DNA from: Azophilus sp965220425
Lineage (GTDB): Bacteria; Pseudomonadota; Gammaproteobacteria; Pseudomonadales; Azotimanducaceae
Length of the DNA: 64,000 nt
NCBI GenBank assembly: GCA_965220425.1
Contig: OZ244830.1
Location: 3,410,001-3,474,000, forward strand
Reading direction: 5' to 3'
The notes under the pieces: generated by a model
Seen by the model: only the letters and a program-made list of their open reading frames with translations
Told to the model about the DNA's origin: nothing
The model's database searches: none
In this document: one piece after another, positions 1 through 8,765 of the stretch
Layout of the letters: every line of letters begins with the position of its first letter
Position numbering within the stretch: position 1 is the first letter of the stretch
Translations under genes and position numbers: made by a program

Positions 1-237
1 GGCATCTACGTCTTCGGCGACGACTACAGCGGCAACTCCGTCGAGGAGGTGGTGGATGCGGTCGACCGCATCAACGTGGCCGACGAAAGCGGCCGGCGGC
101 GAGTGCGCATCAACGCCGTCGGCTTTCCGGTCCACCTGCAGCGTCCCAACGCCCGGGTCTACCGGTTCGCCGCCCTGATGCGGGAACTCGCCTACCGCAA
201 TGACGGCACCTTCGTGGGACTTTCGGATTTTCAATAG
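1..237 (+). CDS. VWA-type protein, C-terminal part (cut by window edge)
   Basis: The reading frame is open from base 1 to a TAG at 235-237, so only the last 78 codons are present. The visible protein contains IYVFGDDYSG near its start and ends ELAYRNDGTFVGLSDF. A hydrophobic strand, a glycine-rich turn and a closing strand with NDGTFVGL resemble the end of bacterial von Willebrand factor A domain proteins. The family assignment comes from that resemblance only, and the metal-binding DxSxS part would lie outside the window. It is followed by about 100 bp before the next gene on the same strand. Confidence 0.55.
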   Translation, partial: GIYVFGDDYSGNSVEEVVDAVDRINVADESGRRRVRINAVGFPVHLQRPNARVYRFAALMRELAYRNDGTFVGLSDFQ

Positions 238-339
238 ACCGGCGGCCACAATCGACAATTCGGGAGAATGGCGGGTCGGGAACTTGTGCCGTCCGCAAAG
301 CTGATTTATAAGTGGTGAAGGCGCCTTGAGGGAGCCTCG

Positions 340-1002
340 ATGCACGAGAACCGGATATCGCACCAGTGGGCCAATCTGCGCACGAGCCCGCATATTGCGG
401 TCAGGGCGGCTGCGCTCGTGCTGGCCGGCAATCTGCTCGGCGCGTGCGCCGGCGGCAGCGTCGCCGTGCCCACCGGTTTCCCGGTTCCCCTCGTGGAAAA
501 GGTTCAGCTTCCGGTCGGCATTTACCTCGACGATGCCTTGACCGGTTACACCCACGTCGAAGCCATTGAAGGCCAGGGCGAGTGGGAGATCGAACTTGGC
601 TCGGCGCAACGATCGATGTTCGCGAATCTGCTGACGGGCATGTTTATCGGCCATCGATTCGTGGAGCGTGCCGATGCCCTCAATCCCGATGTTGCGGGCG
701 TGCTGGTGCCTTCCATCGAGGAACTGCAGTTCACGTTACCGAGCCAGACCCGCACCGAATATCACGAGGTGTGGATCCGCTATCGCTTTCAGATGCTCGA
801 CAACCGGGGCAACGCTCTAGGCGACTGGATGCTCACGGCATACGGAAAGTCTCATCAACAGAATTACGGCGGCGCTTCGGCGTCCCTGCAGGCCGCGGCA
901 CTCGAAGCCTGCCGCGACGCCATGGCGGATTTCGCCTTGCGTTTTCGGTCGTTTCCCGGTGTGGGCGGCTGGCTGCAGAGCGAATTGGGAGACATGACAT
1001 GA
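340..1002 (+). CDS. Outer-membrane-type lipoprotein, unknown function
   Basis: A 220-residue protein with a positively charged start, a hydrophobic stretch (about residues 26-36) and a lipobox LLGAC, so Cys37 is the likely lipidated residue. The mature part has no motif I recognise. It is predicted mixed alpha/beta with a C-terminal amphipathic segment. The stop overlaps the start of the next lipoprotein gene by 4 bases (ATG at 999), indicating co-transcription and translational coupling. The two may be partners at the cell envelope, but that is inference from position. Confidence 0.75.
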   Translation: MHENRISHQWANLRTSPHIAVRAAALVLAGNLLGACAGGSVAVPTGFPVPLVEKVQLPVGIYLDDALTGYTHVEAIEGQGEWEIELGSAQRSMFANLLTGMFIGHRFVERADALNPDVAGVLVPSIEELQFTLPSQTRTEYHEVWIRYRFQMLDNRGNALGDWMLTAYGKSHQQNYGGASASLQAAALEACRDAMADFALRFRSFPGVGGWLQSELGDMT

Positions 1003-1700
1003 GGCCGCCGGTCGCTAGTGCCAGAACCTTACCCCTGCTCCGTTGGCTGGCTTTGGGCGCCCTGGCCCCGATACTCCTCAGCGGATGCGTCACGGCGACG
1101 GTACAGCAGGTCCGCGAGGCGGATACCGGCATGTCGGCCGGCGAGTCCATCGTGGTGCTCGGGCGGCGAAGCCAGCCCACGACGGCCGAGACTGAACTGG
1201 ATTTCATCTCCTGCGTGGCCGGCAACATGAACCGTGGCGTCAACCAGGTGAGCGTGATCCCCGAACAGCAGTTCATCGACGCCACCTTTCCCTGGTTCGA
1301 ACCGCGCACCGCGCCCGCCCACGCGAACGACCTGCCCGCCCTGCTCGACCACCCGCCGCTGGCCAATCGCCTGGCTCGCATGAGCCTCAAGTACCTGGTC
1401 TGGATTGAAGGATCCACGGAACGCACGGACTCCGGCGGCTCCTTGAGTTGCGCGGTCACGCCGGCCGGCGGCGGCTGCTTCGGATTCCTGTCCTGGGAAA
1501 ACGACTCCGCCTACGAAGCGTCGATCTGGGATGTGGAAACCGGCGCCGCCGCCGGCCGGATCAGCTCCGAGGCGATCGGCACCAGCTATATGCCGGCCGT
1601 GATCGTACCCATTCCCATACTGGCCCGCGTCCGCGCGTCCGCCTGCACGGCGCTGGCAGACCAGCTCAAGGCTTTCGTGAACAACGGGAGTCCAGGCTGA
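999..1700 (+). CDS. Lipoprotein, unknown function
   Basis: A 233-residue protein. I chose the ATG at 999 because it overlaps the upstream stop and gives a clean signal peptide (LLRWLALGALAPILLSGC). The open frame runs further upstream but only as a shadow. The lipobox LLSGC puts lipidation at about Cys30. The mature region contains paired cysteines (ISCVAG, LSCAVTPAGGGCFGF) that could form disulfides in the periplasm. No family recognised. It forms a two-gene unit with the preceding lipoprotein. Confidence 0.75.
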   Translation: MRPPVASARTLPLLRWLALGALAPILLSGCVTATVQQVREADTGMSAGESIVVLGRRSQPTTAETELDFISCVAGNMNRGVNQVSVIPEQQFIDATFPWFEPRTAPAHANDLPALLDHPPLANRLARMSLKYLVWIEGSTERTDSGGSLSCAVTPAGGGCFGFLSWENDSAYEASIWDVETGAAAGRISSEAIGTSYMPAVIVPIPILARVRASACTALADQLKAFVNNGSPG

Positions 1701-1701
1701 A

Positions 1702-2328
1702 TCAGCGCCTGATCTCCACCACCTCTCCCTCGAAGCGCTCGGGCTCGACCGCATACCATTCCGTCAGCCTGACCTTGTGTTTCTTCGCACACAGGTCCAC
1801 GAATTCATAGAAGGTGGGCCGCCCCGGGTCCGTGATGACGAACCGGCGAGCACCCCCCTGAAACGCCCGGTTTACGAGGCGCTGCAGCGGTTTGACCATG
1901 CTGTCCCAGAAGCAGATATCGGAGCCGATGATCGTGTGGTAGCCGCCGAGTTGGCTGCCGGAGAGGTTCTCGAACTTGCGCCCGAGCGTTTCGACCTGAA
2001 CGTCGTTGAGCTCAGCAAGGACTTCCAGGAACGGAAAAACGTCCCGGTCGATGTCCAGTCCCGTCGCTCTGGCCTTGAACCGCTGAGCGCAGAATACGGC
2101 GGCCGCACCCCATCCGCAGCCGATCTCAAGGACCCTGGCGCCTTTCCGGATGGGCCTGGTGGCTAGATAGTCCATCAGCAGGAAGCTCGAATTCCAGGTT
2201 CTGTGGCCGTGCACCGAGGGCCGGTAGCGTTTCTTCAGCCGGCGGATGACCCGGTGCTGCGACTTCAGCAGGCAGATGCCGTACGCCTGGTACATGTGGT
2301 TTTCCGGCATCTGTTCGAGCTGTGGCAT
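1702..2328 (-). CDS. Class I SAM-dependent methyltransferase
   Basis: The glycine-rich SAM-binding motif I is clear (VLEIGCGWGAAAVFCA), followed by the acidic residue after the second strand (ATGLDIDRD) and a motif IV-like IIGSDICFWDS. This layout resembles the protein-lysine/METTL-type methyltransferase group. The substrate cannot be read from sequence. The frame is open up to 2544, so the start is uncertain. I prefer 2328 (MPQLEQ; 208 residues), with ATGs at 2310 and 2430 as alternatives. It faces away from suf and converges with the upstream lipoprotein gene, 1 base from its stop. Confidence 0.7.
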   Translation of the reverse strand: MPQLEQMPENHMYQAYGICLLKSQHRVIRRLKKRYRPSVHGHRTWNSSFLLMDYLATRPIRKGARVLEIGCGWGAAAVFCAQRFKARATGLDIDRDVFPFLEVLAELNDVQVETLGRKFENLSGSQLGGYHTIIGSDICFWDSMVKPLQRLVNRAFQGGARRFVITDPGRPTFYEFVDLCAKKHKVRLTEWYAVEPERFEGEVVEIRR

Positions 2329-2664
2329 TGGCAACCCCGGCGAGGCGAACCCTGACAGAATAGTCGACGAAGCAGAGAACCGTCCATGCAGATCTCCGGC
2401 CTGGCCCGCATATTGCACCAAGCCGCTCATTGGGTTCTCGAATGTTGTTTGTTTTTCTCGATTGCTTCCAAATCCGCAGAAGTTGTTGCGGGTACTAACT
2501 GCGCTGGCCGCGCCCTCGCCGGTTTTTTTGCCGGTTGCGCGCACATGCTCGCTCCACCATAGGCGGGGCTATGCTTTAAGCTCGCGAGCACGCGCATACG
2601 GCAAAAATCCTCGGCGATCATCGCGGCCCTTGGTGCAATATGCGGGCGAGCCCGCATCGCAATA

Positions 2665-2689
2665 ATACCCGACTAAAACAGTTGGGTAT
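2665..2689 (+). promoter_or_regulatory. IscR type-1 operator of the suf operon
   Basis: A 25-bp imperfect palindrome: left half ATACCCGACTA (from 2665), AAA centre, right half CAGTTGGGTAT (ending 2689). Compared with the published E. coli IscR type-1 consensus (ATASYYGACTR-www-YAGTCRRSTAT), 24 of 25 positions fit; the exception is T for C after CAGT. It overlaps the -35 of the suf promoter, as expected for repression by [2Fe-2S]-IscR. No iscR gene is present in this window. Confidence 0.85.
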
Positions 2690-2711
2690 TCCGAGGGGCA
2701 ACCGGTACAAT
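2682..2711 (+). promoter_or_regulatory. Predicted sigma70 promoter of suf operon
   Basis: A -35-like TTGGGT at 2682-2687 and a -10-like TACAAT at 2706-2711 are separated by 18 bp. The -10 matches five of six consensus positions. Transcription would start about 30 bp before the sufB ATG at 2748. The -35 lies inside the IscR-type operator. Confidence 0.55.
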
Positions 2712-2747
2712 GGGAACCGGTCGCCAACTGGAGCCTGTCCTCGGCAA

Positions 2748-4208
2748 ATGAGTGAATCGCCCCTCGATATCATCGGCCAGGAGTACCGCGCCGGATTCGT
2801 CACGGATGTGGAATCCGAAACGTTGCCGCCGGGACTCGACGAATCCGTCGTACGCTTTATTTCGGAGAAAAAGCGGGAGCCGGGCTGGCTGACGGAATGG
2901 CGCCTTTCCGCCTTCGAGGGCTGGGCGCGAATGACGCCGCCGCAATGGGCGCATGTCCGCTTCCGGCCGATCGACTTCCACGCCATCTCCTACTACTCCG
3001 CTCCCAAGAGCCTGGAGGGCGGCCCGCAGTCGCTGGACGAGGTCGATCCGGAGTTGCTCTTGACCTACGAAAAACTGGGAATACCACTGCACGAGCAGGA
3101 GATGCTCACCGGTGTTGCCCGCGCCGGGCCGAGCGTGGCGGTGGACGCCGTCTTCGACAGCGTGTCGATCGCCACGACCTTCAAGGACAAGCTCAAGGAA
3201 GCGGGCGTGATCTTCTGCCCGATCTCGGAGGCCGTGCACAGCCATCCCGAACTGGTCAGGAAATACCTCGGTTCCGTCGTGCCGCGCAAGGACAATTTCT
3301 ATGCGGCCCTGAATTCGGCGGTATTCAGCGACGGTTCCTTCGTTTACGTGCCAAAGGGCGTGCGCTGCCCCATGGAACTCTCCACCTACTTCCGGATCAA
3401 CGAGCAGAACACCGGGCAGTTCGAGCGCACCCTGATCGTGGCCGACGAGGGGGCTTATGTCAGCTACCTGGAAGGCTGCACCGCGCCGATGCGCGACGAA
3501 AACCAGTTGCACGCGGCGGTGGTGGAGCTGGTGGCCCTGGACGATGCCGAAATCAAGTATTCAACCGTGCAGAACTGGTATCCGGGCGATGCGAACGGCA
3601 ACGGCGGCATCTACAATTTCGTCACCAAGCGCGGCGCCTGCCGGGGCGCGCGCTCCAAGATCTCCTGGACCCAGGTAGAGACGGGCTCCGCCATCACCTG
3701 GAAGTACCCGAGCGTGGTGCTGCGCGGCGACCATAGCGTGGGCGCGTTCTACTCGGTGGCACTGACCAACAACTATCAGCAGGCCGATACCGGCACCAAG
3801 ATGATCCACCTCGGCAGGGGGACGAAGAGCACGATCATCTCCAAGGGCATCAGCGCCGGGAAAAGCCAGAACAGCTACCGCGGGCTGGTGCGCACCTCGC
3901 CCGTTGCCCGCGAAGCCCGCAACTACACCCAGTGCGACTCCCTCCTGATCGGCGAGGCCTGCGGCGCGCATACCTTCCCCTATATCGAGAACAGGTCCGC
4001 CACGGCCATCGTCGAGCATGAAGCCACCACTTCCAAGGTCAGCGAAGATCAGCTCTTTCTCTGCCGGCAACGGGGTATCGACCCGGAGAAGGCGGTGAGC
4101 ATGATCGTCAACGGATTCTGCAGGGAGGTTTTCCGGCAGTTGCCCATGGAATTCGCTGTCGAGGCGGGCAAGCTCCTCGAGGTGTCCCTGGAAGGAGCCG
4201 TGGGATGA
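2748..4208 (+). CDS. sufB: Fe-S cluster assembly scaffold SufB
   Basis: SufB is a scaffold subunit of the SufBCD complex on which [4Fe-4S] clusters are built in the cytoplasm. The 486-residue length fits the family (about 480-495). Family hallmarks are visible: VPKGVRCPMELSTYFRIN, the beta-helix segment with GCTAP, and the C-terminal ...SEDQLFLCRQRGIDPEKA-MIVNGFCREV block. I chose ATG 2748 (MSESPLDIIG) rather than the in-frame ATG at 2640, which would overlap promoter and operator. First gene of the operon, overlapping sufC by 4 bases. Confidence 0.96.
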   Translation: MSESPLDIIGQEYRAGFVTDVESETLPPGLDESVVRFISEKKREPGWLTEWRLSAFEGWARMTPPQWAHVRFRPIDFHAISYYSAPKSLEGGPQSLDEVDPELLLTYEKLGIPLHEQEMLTGVARAGPSVAVDAVFDSVSIATTFKDKLKEAGVIFCPISEAVHSHPELVRKYLGSVVPRKDNFYAALNSAVFSDGSFVYVPKGVRCPMELSTYFRINEQNTGQFERTLIVADEGAYVSYLEGCTAPMRDENQLHAAVVELVALDDAEIKYSTVQNWYPGDANGNGGIYNFVTKRGACRGARSKISWTQVETGSAITWKYPSVVLRGDHSVGAFYSVALTNNYQQADTGTKMIHLGRGTKSTIISKGISAGKSQNSYRGLVRTSPVAREARNYTQCDSLLIGEACGAHTFPYIENRSATAIVEHEATTSKVSEDQLFLCRQRGIDPEKAVSMIVNGFCREVFRQLPMEFAVEAGKLLEVSLEGAVG

Positions 4209-4951
4209 CCCTGCTCGATGTCGACGACCTGCACGTGCGCGTGGACGACAAGCCCATCCTCAATGGACTGAGCCTTGCCATGAACGCCGGCGAGGTACAC
4301 GCCATCATGGGGCCGAACGGTTCCGGCAAGAGTACGCTGGCCAACGTCCTTGCCGGACACCCGGGTTACGAGATCACCCGGGGCAGCGTTGTGTTCCGGG
4401 GCCGCGACCTCAACGGCCTGGAACCGGAGGAACGGGCTCACGCCGGCGTCTTCATGGCCTTCCAGCATCCCGTGGAAATTCCCGGCGTCACCAACCTGGA
4501 ATTCCTCAAGGCAGCGAACGACAGCCGCCTCGCGGCGCACGATCTGCAACCGCTATCGGCGCTGGAATTCATGAAACGGGTACGCACCCTCGCCACAAGC
4601 CTGGACCTCGACGCGGAATTCCTCAAACGCGGGGTCAACCAGGGGTTCAGCGGGGGCGAGCGCAAACGCAACGAAATCCTGCAGATGCTGTTGCTCGAAC
4701 CGCAACTGGCGGTGCTGGACGAGACGGATTCGGGCCTGGATATCGACGCCCTCAAGACCGTCGCGGACGGCGTCAACCGCTTCCATGCCGGCCACAACGG
4801 CGTGCTGCTGATCACGCACTACCAGCGGCTGTTGAACCATGTGGTGCCCGACCGTGTGCACGTGCTGGCCGACGGCAGAATCGTCGAGTCAGGCGACGGC
4901 GGCCTGGCGCATGCCCTCGAAGAGCGGGGTTATGCATGGTTGAGGAACTGA
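4205..4951 (+). CDS. sufC: Fe-S assembly ATPase SufC
   Basis: A 248-residue ABC-type ATPase that powers the SufBCD scaffold. Walker A GPNGSGKST lies at residues 36-44, Q-loop AFQHPVEIPG near 85-94, signature FSGGERKRNE near 148-157 and Walker B LAVLDETDSGLD near 168-179, followed by the H-loop LLITHYQRLL. The SGGERKRNE form and the ETDSGLDID stretch are typical of SufC rather than of transporters, and there are no membrane segments. The ATG overlaps the sufB stop (ATGA), and its own 3' end overlaps sufD by 16 bases. Confidence 0.97.
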   Translation: MTLLDVDDLHVRVDDKPILNGLSLAMNAGEVHAIMGPNGSGKSTLANVLAGHPGYEITRGSVVFRGRDLNGLEPEERAHAGVFMAFQHPVEIPGVTNLEFLKAANDSRLAAHDLQPLSALEFMKRVRTLATSLDLDAEFLKRGVNQGFSGGERKRNEILQMLLLEPQLAVLDETDSGLDIDALKTVADGVNRFHAGHNGVLLITHYQRLLNHVVPDRVHVLADGRIVESGDGGLAHALEERGYAWLRN

Positions 4952-6075
4952 ATTTCCCCGGCGCCCCGCCCGCGTGGCTCGCAGCCGATACCGTCACGCG
5001 CTCCCGCACTGCCCTGGACAGCGGTCTCGCGCGGGAAACCTGGAAGTACTCGCCCTTGTCCGCAACCTTGCGCAAGTTGCTCGGCGCACCGCCGTCGCCT
5101 CATACGCCCGTATCCGATGTGCCTGACGGCGTCGCGGTCACCCGGTTCAGCCGCCTGGCGGCGCCTCCCCTCCTGGCGCTGAACGTCGACCGCTATCCCC
5201 TTGCGGGAATCACCGCCTCGCTTGCCGCGGACGGCTGGCTGGTCGATATCGAACGTTCTCCCGGGCGCCCCATCGTCCTGGCCTCCGCGCCGGGCATCCA
5301 TGCGCCCGTCGTGTTTCGCGTCAGTCCCGGCTGCCGGGTCGACATCCTGGAAAGCGCTGCTGCCGACGGCATTCAGTCGGCGGTGAGGGTGCTGGTTGCG
5401 GCGCGCGACTCGACGGTGCGATGGGCCCAGGCCGAACTGGCGGCCGGCGCCGAGCAATGGTTGCTGCTGCAGGCGCATCTGCAGGACAACGCCAGCCTGG
5501 AACTGCACCAGCATGCCGCCGGCGCCCGCTTTCGCCGCCTGGATACTCATGTCGCCCTCGAAGGCGCCGGTTCAAGCTGCCAATCCACGGGAGCCGGCGT
5601 CGTCGGCACGGGTGAGCACCTCGACCGTCAACTGGTCGTCGAACACATCGGCAGGAACACACGCAGCCGCACCCGGTTGCACAACCTGGCGGCGGGCAGC
5701 AGCCGCTGTTCTTTCAACGGGCGCATTCACATCCATCCGGGTGCGAGTGGCGCGGACGCAGACCTGTCAAACAAGAACCTGGCCCTCGATGCGGATGTGG
5801 AAATCAACACCAAGCCGGAACTCGAAATCTATACCGACGATGTCCGTTGCTCCCATGGAGCCACCGTCGGGCAGCTCGACGACAACGCGCTCTTCTACCT
5901 GCGCAGCCGCGGCCTGCCCGAGCCCCTGGCGCGACGTTTGTTGAGCATCGGATTTCTGGCCGAGTGCATCGCGGGGCCGCTGGCGGCCAGGGTATCCGAG
6001 GACTTCGAGGCGCGGCTGGACAACGTGCCTGTCGGTCCGGCCGGAAATCGGCGGAGAGATAGGGCACGGGCGTGA
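4936..6075 (+). CDS. sufD: Fe-S cluster assembly protein SufD
   Basis: A 379-residue SufB paralogue that pairs with SufB and SufC. The N-terminal helical part contains WKYSPL. The beta-helix core ends with the hallmark block KPELEIYTDDVRCSHGATVGQLDDNALFYLRSRGL, which includes the conserved Cys-Ser-His used at the SufB-SufD interface, then RRLLSIGFLAE. It is somewhat shorter than E. coli SufD (423). Its start overlaps sufC by 16 bases and its stop overlaps the sufS GTG by 4 bases, so it is translationally coupled on both sides. Confidence 0.95.
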   Translation: MVEELNFPGAPPAWLAADTVTRSRTALDSGLARETWKYSPLSATLRKLLGAPPSPHTPVSDVPDGVAVTRFSRLAAPPLLALNVDRYPLAGITASLAADGWLVDIERSPGRPIVLASAPGIHAPVVFRVSPGCRVDILESAAADGIQSAVRVLVAARDSTVRWAQAELAAGAEQWLLLQAHLQDNASLELHQHAAGARFRRLDTHVALEGAGSSCQSTGAGVVGTGEHLDRQLVVEHIGRNTRSRTRLHNLAAGSSRCSFNGRIHIHPGASGADADLSNKNLALDADVEINTKPELEIYTDDVRCSHGATVGQLDDNALFYLRSRGLPEPLARRLLSIGFLAECIAGPLAARVSEDFEARLDNVPVGPAGNRRRDRARA

Positions 6076-7337
6076 CCGGCCAGCCTGAACAGCCGGGCCT
6101 TAAAGCGAGCCCTCACGGGTCGGGGAACGACGGGAGGCTCGACATCGGCGGCGACTTTCCCATCCTCCAGCGCAGGGTGAACGGACAGCCCCTGGTCTAT
6201 CTCGACAGCGCGGCAACTACCCAGAAACCCCGCCAGGTGCTCGACAGCGTTCGCAGCTACTACGAGGACTGCAACTCCAACGTGCACCGGGCCGCCCACA
6301 CCATGGCAGACGAGGCGACCTCCGCCTTCGAGGGCGCGCGCGAGAAACTGCGGGCCCTGATCGGCGCGGCGCATACCCGGGAGATGCTGTTCACGCGCGG
6401 CACTACCGAAGGCATCAACCTGGTCGCCGCGAGCATGACGACGCTGATCGAGGCCGGCGAGGAGATCCTGATCACGGAGATGGAACATCATTCCAACATC
6501 GTCCCATGGCAGATGCTGTGCGAGCGCACCGGGGCGAGACTGGTCGCTTCCCGCGTGACGCCCACCGGCGAGATCGACCTCGATGATTTCCACGCGAAAC
6601 TCGGACCGGGAACCCGCCTGCTCGCGGTAACTCACGTCAGCAATGCGCTGGGTACCGTCAACCCCGTCGCCGACCTCATTGAGGCGGCGCAGCGATTCGG
6701 CGCCTGGACGCTCATCGACGGGGCGCAGGCCGTTGCGCACCTTCCCATCGATGTGCGGCAACTGGACTGCGACTTCTACGCGTTCTCCGGGCACAAGATG
6801 TTCGGCCCGACCGGCATCGGCGCGCTATACGGCAAGACGGAACGGCTCGACGCCCTGCCCCCTTCCCACGGGGGCGGCGAGATGATCGAGCATGTCACCA
6901 TCGAACGGACAATCTACAACCGGCTGCCCTACAAGTTCGAGGCGGGCACGCCCAACATCGCCGGAGCGGTAGGCCTCGGCGCCGCGGTGGACTACCTCCG
7001 CTCACTGCCGCGAGCGGAGTTGCTCGCCCGGGAACAGTCACTGGTCGACTCGACGGTCAGCCGGCTCAAGCAACTGCCCGGCGTGAAAATCGTCGGCGAA
7101 CCGGGAGAGCGGTTGTCGGTTGTCTCCTTCCTCGTCGACGGCGGCCACCCGCACGATTTCGGCACCCTGCTCGATCAGCAGGGCATCGCGGTTCGGACAG
7201 GCCATCACTGTGCCATGCCGCTCATGGAACGCCTGGGCATCCCGGGCACAATCCGGGCATCGTTCAGCCTGTATAATTCTCTCTCGGACGTCGAGCGCCT
7301 GGTCGCCGGCGTCGAGAAAGCCATGGACTTCATCTGA
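6072..7337 (+). CDS. sufS: Group II cysteine desulfurase SufS
   Basis: PLP enzyme releasing sulfur from cysteine as a persulfide for cluster assembly. 421 residues. The PLP lysine is Lys242 in FSGHKMFGPTGIG; the cofactor His/Asp contacts are in EMEHHSNIVPW and DGAQAVAHLPID. The active-site cysteine is Cys380 in RTGHHCAMPLM, with the short loop typical of group II (SufS) rather than IscS. A GTG start at 6072 overlaps the sufD TGA. An N-terminal tail of about 25 residues precedes the conserved FPIL segment, so an internal start cannot be excluded. Confidence 0.95.
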   Translation: MTGQPEQPGLKASPHGSGNDGRLDIGGDFPILQRRVNGQPLVYLDSAATTQKPRQVLDSVRSYYEDCNSNVHRAAHTMADEATSAFEGAREKLRALIGAAHTREMLFTRGTTEGINLVAASMTTLIEAGEEILITEMEHHSNIVPWQMLCERTGARLVASRVTPTGEIDLDDFHAKLGPGTRLLAVTHVSNALGTVNPVADLIEAAQRFGAWTLIDGAQAVAHLPIDVRQLDCDFYAFSGHKMFGPTGIGALYGKTERLDALPPSHGGGEMIEHVTIERTIYNRLPYKFEAGTPNIAGAVGLGAAVDYLRSLPRAELLAREQSLVDSTVSRLKQLPGVKIVGEPGERLSVVSFLVDGGHPHDFGTLLDQQGIAVRTGHHCAMPLMERLGIPGTIRASFSLYNSLSDVERLVAGVEKAMDFI

Positions 7338-7361
7338 AGCCGGCAGCTTGAGGGTTTCGTC

Positions 7362-7721
7362 ATGAGTGTTGCGTCCTTCGACCCCAAAGAGATCTCGATC
7401 ACCGGCCCCGCCGCGGCGCATATCACCGACCAGGTCGCCCGTTCCGGACGTCATCACCTGCGCCTGGGCGTCAGGGAGAGCGGTTGCAACGGCTACATGT
7501 ACGTACTGGACTACATCGATGCCCCCAAGGACGGCGACCGGCCATTTCCCGTGACCGGAGGCGTTTCGGTTTACGTGAGCGAAGGCGACCTGCCCCTGGT
7601 GCAGGGGACGGAGGTGGACCTGGTGACCGAGGGCCTGAACTCGAGCCTGCGCTTCAAGAACCCCAACGCGACAGCCCACTGCGGCTGCGGCGAGAGTTTT
7701 TCCATCACCGGCGCGGATTGA
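7362..7721 (+). CDS. sufA: A-type Fe-S carrier (SufA/IscA/HesB family)
   Basis: A 119-residue A-type carrier. The three family cysteines are present: Cys42 in RESGCNGYMY, and Cys107 and Cys109 in CGCGESFSI at the C-terminus. Such proteins accept clusters from SufBCD and pass them to apo-proteins. Placed 24 bp after sufS and just before sufT, so it is most likely the carrier used by this Suf system. The symbol sufA is assigned from operon context. By sequence alone it could equally be called an IscA- or ErpA-like protein. Confidence 0.9.
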   Translation: MSVASFDPKEISITGPAAAHITDQVARSGRHHLRLGVRESGCNGYMYVLDYIDAPKDGDRPFPVTGGVSVYVSEGDLPLVQGTEVDLVTEGLNSSLRFKNPNATAHCGCGESFSITGAD

Positions 7722-7724
7722 GCC

Positions 7725-8252
7725 GTGGAACGACGGGTAGTACCCATCCGACGCACCGTGAACGCCCGGCTGGTTCCGACGGGGGACCCGCTGACCATCC
7801 CGGACGGCGCCTTCGTGACCCTGACCCAGTCGCTGGGCGGCACCTATACGGTCGTCTTCAACGGCAACATGGCCCGCATCGACGCGGCCGACGCCGATGC
7901 TCTCGGTTTCACGCCCGAGGTGCTCGAGTTCCCCGAACCCGCGAACGGCAAAGTCGACCCCACCCAGGTCGACTCCGCGCTCGCCAGCGTATTCGACCCC
8001 GAAATCCCCGTGAATATCGTGGACCTGGGCCTCGTCTACGACCGGCGGATCGGCGAAGGCGGCGCGGTGACCATCGTGATGACCCTGACGGCGCCCGGCT
8101 GCGGCATGGGTCCGGTGCTGGTCGAGGATGTCAAGTCGCGGCTGGCCCGCGTGCCGAACGTCAGCAACGTCGACGTGCAGCTCGTTTTCGACCCGCCCTG
8201 GTCGCGGGAGATGATGAGCGAGGAGGCGCAACTGGAACTGGGCCTTTACTAG
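7725..8252 (+). CDS. sufT: SufT, DUF59/MIP18-family Fe-S assembly factor
   Basis: A 175-residue protein. The C-terminal half carries the DUF59 fold hallmarks DPEIPVNIVDLGLVYD and LTAPGCGMG, with the conserved cysteine in the latter. The N-terminal half is the extra domain usual for SufT (LTQSLGGTYTVVFNGNMARI). SufT helps mature Fe-S proteins, especially under high demand. It starts with GTG 3 bases after sufA and ends with TAG, whose last base is the first base of the sufE GTG. TAG is thus used here as an ordinary stop in a core gene. Confidence 0.92.
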   Translation: MERRVVPIRRTVNARLVPTGDPLTIPDGAFVTLTQSLGGTYTVVFNGNMARIDAADADALGFTPEVLEFPEPANGKVDPTQVDSALASVFDPEIPVNIVDLGLVYDRRIGEGGAVTIVMTLTAPGCGMGPVLVEDVKSRLARVPNVSNVDVQLVFDPPWSREMMSEEAQLELGLY

Positions 8253-8719
8253 TGTCGGCGACGACGGCGCAGCTTGAAGAGATTCGGGAGTCGTTCGCCT
8301 TTTTCGACTCCTGGGAGGACAAGTACCGGTTCGTGATCGATATCGGCAAGGCGCTGCCGGAACTCCGGGACGACGACAAGGTTCCCGCCAATATCGTGCG
8401 GGGGTGCCAGAGCCAGGTCTGGCTGCTTTCGGAACTTCATGACGGCAGGCTTAAGCTGCGCATCGACAGCGATGCCCATATCGTGAGAGGGCTGATCGCA
8501 ATCGTCCTGGCGGCCTATCAGGACCGGCCGCCGGTGGAAGTCCGCGCCTTCGACATGGAAGCGCTGTTCGATGAACTGGATCTGCTCAGGCACTTGAGCC
8601 CGACCCGGGGCAACGGTCTGCGTGCCATGGTGGGCCGCATTCGCCATGAGGCTGAACGGGCAGCCGATACCGCCCCGGCCGCCACCGCGGACGCTACCGC
8701 GGCCGCGGCCGGGGCTTGA
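8252..8719 (+). CDS. sufE: Sulfur acceptor SufE
   Basis: A 155-residue sulfur acceptor that takes the persulfide from SufS and hands it to SufB. The acceptor is Cys52 in the hallmark loop VRGCQSQVWL. The rest follows the SufE/CsdE pattern (DWEDKYRF-like start, IVLAAYQDRPP, FDELDLLRHLSPTRGNGL). The C-terminus has an Ala/Thr-rich tail (ADTAPAATADATAAAAGA) not needed for the fold. The GTG at 8252 shares one base with the sufT stop. Last gene of the suf operon. Confidence 0.95.
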   Translation: MSATTAQLEEIRESFAFFDSWEDKYRFVIDIGKALPELRDDDKVPANIVRGCQSQVWLLSELHDGRLKLRIDSDAHIVRGLIAIVLAAYQDRPPVEVRAFDMEALFDELDLLRHLSPTRGNGLRAMVGRIRHEAERAADTAPAATADATAAAAGA

Positions 8720-8765
8720 CTACACTGATCGCGGCCGTCACCCAACCCACCCAGAGCTTCTGAAG

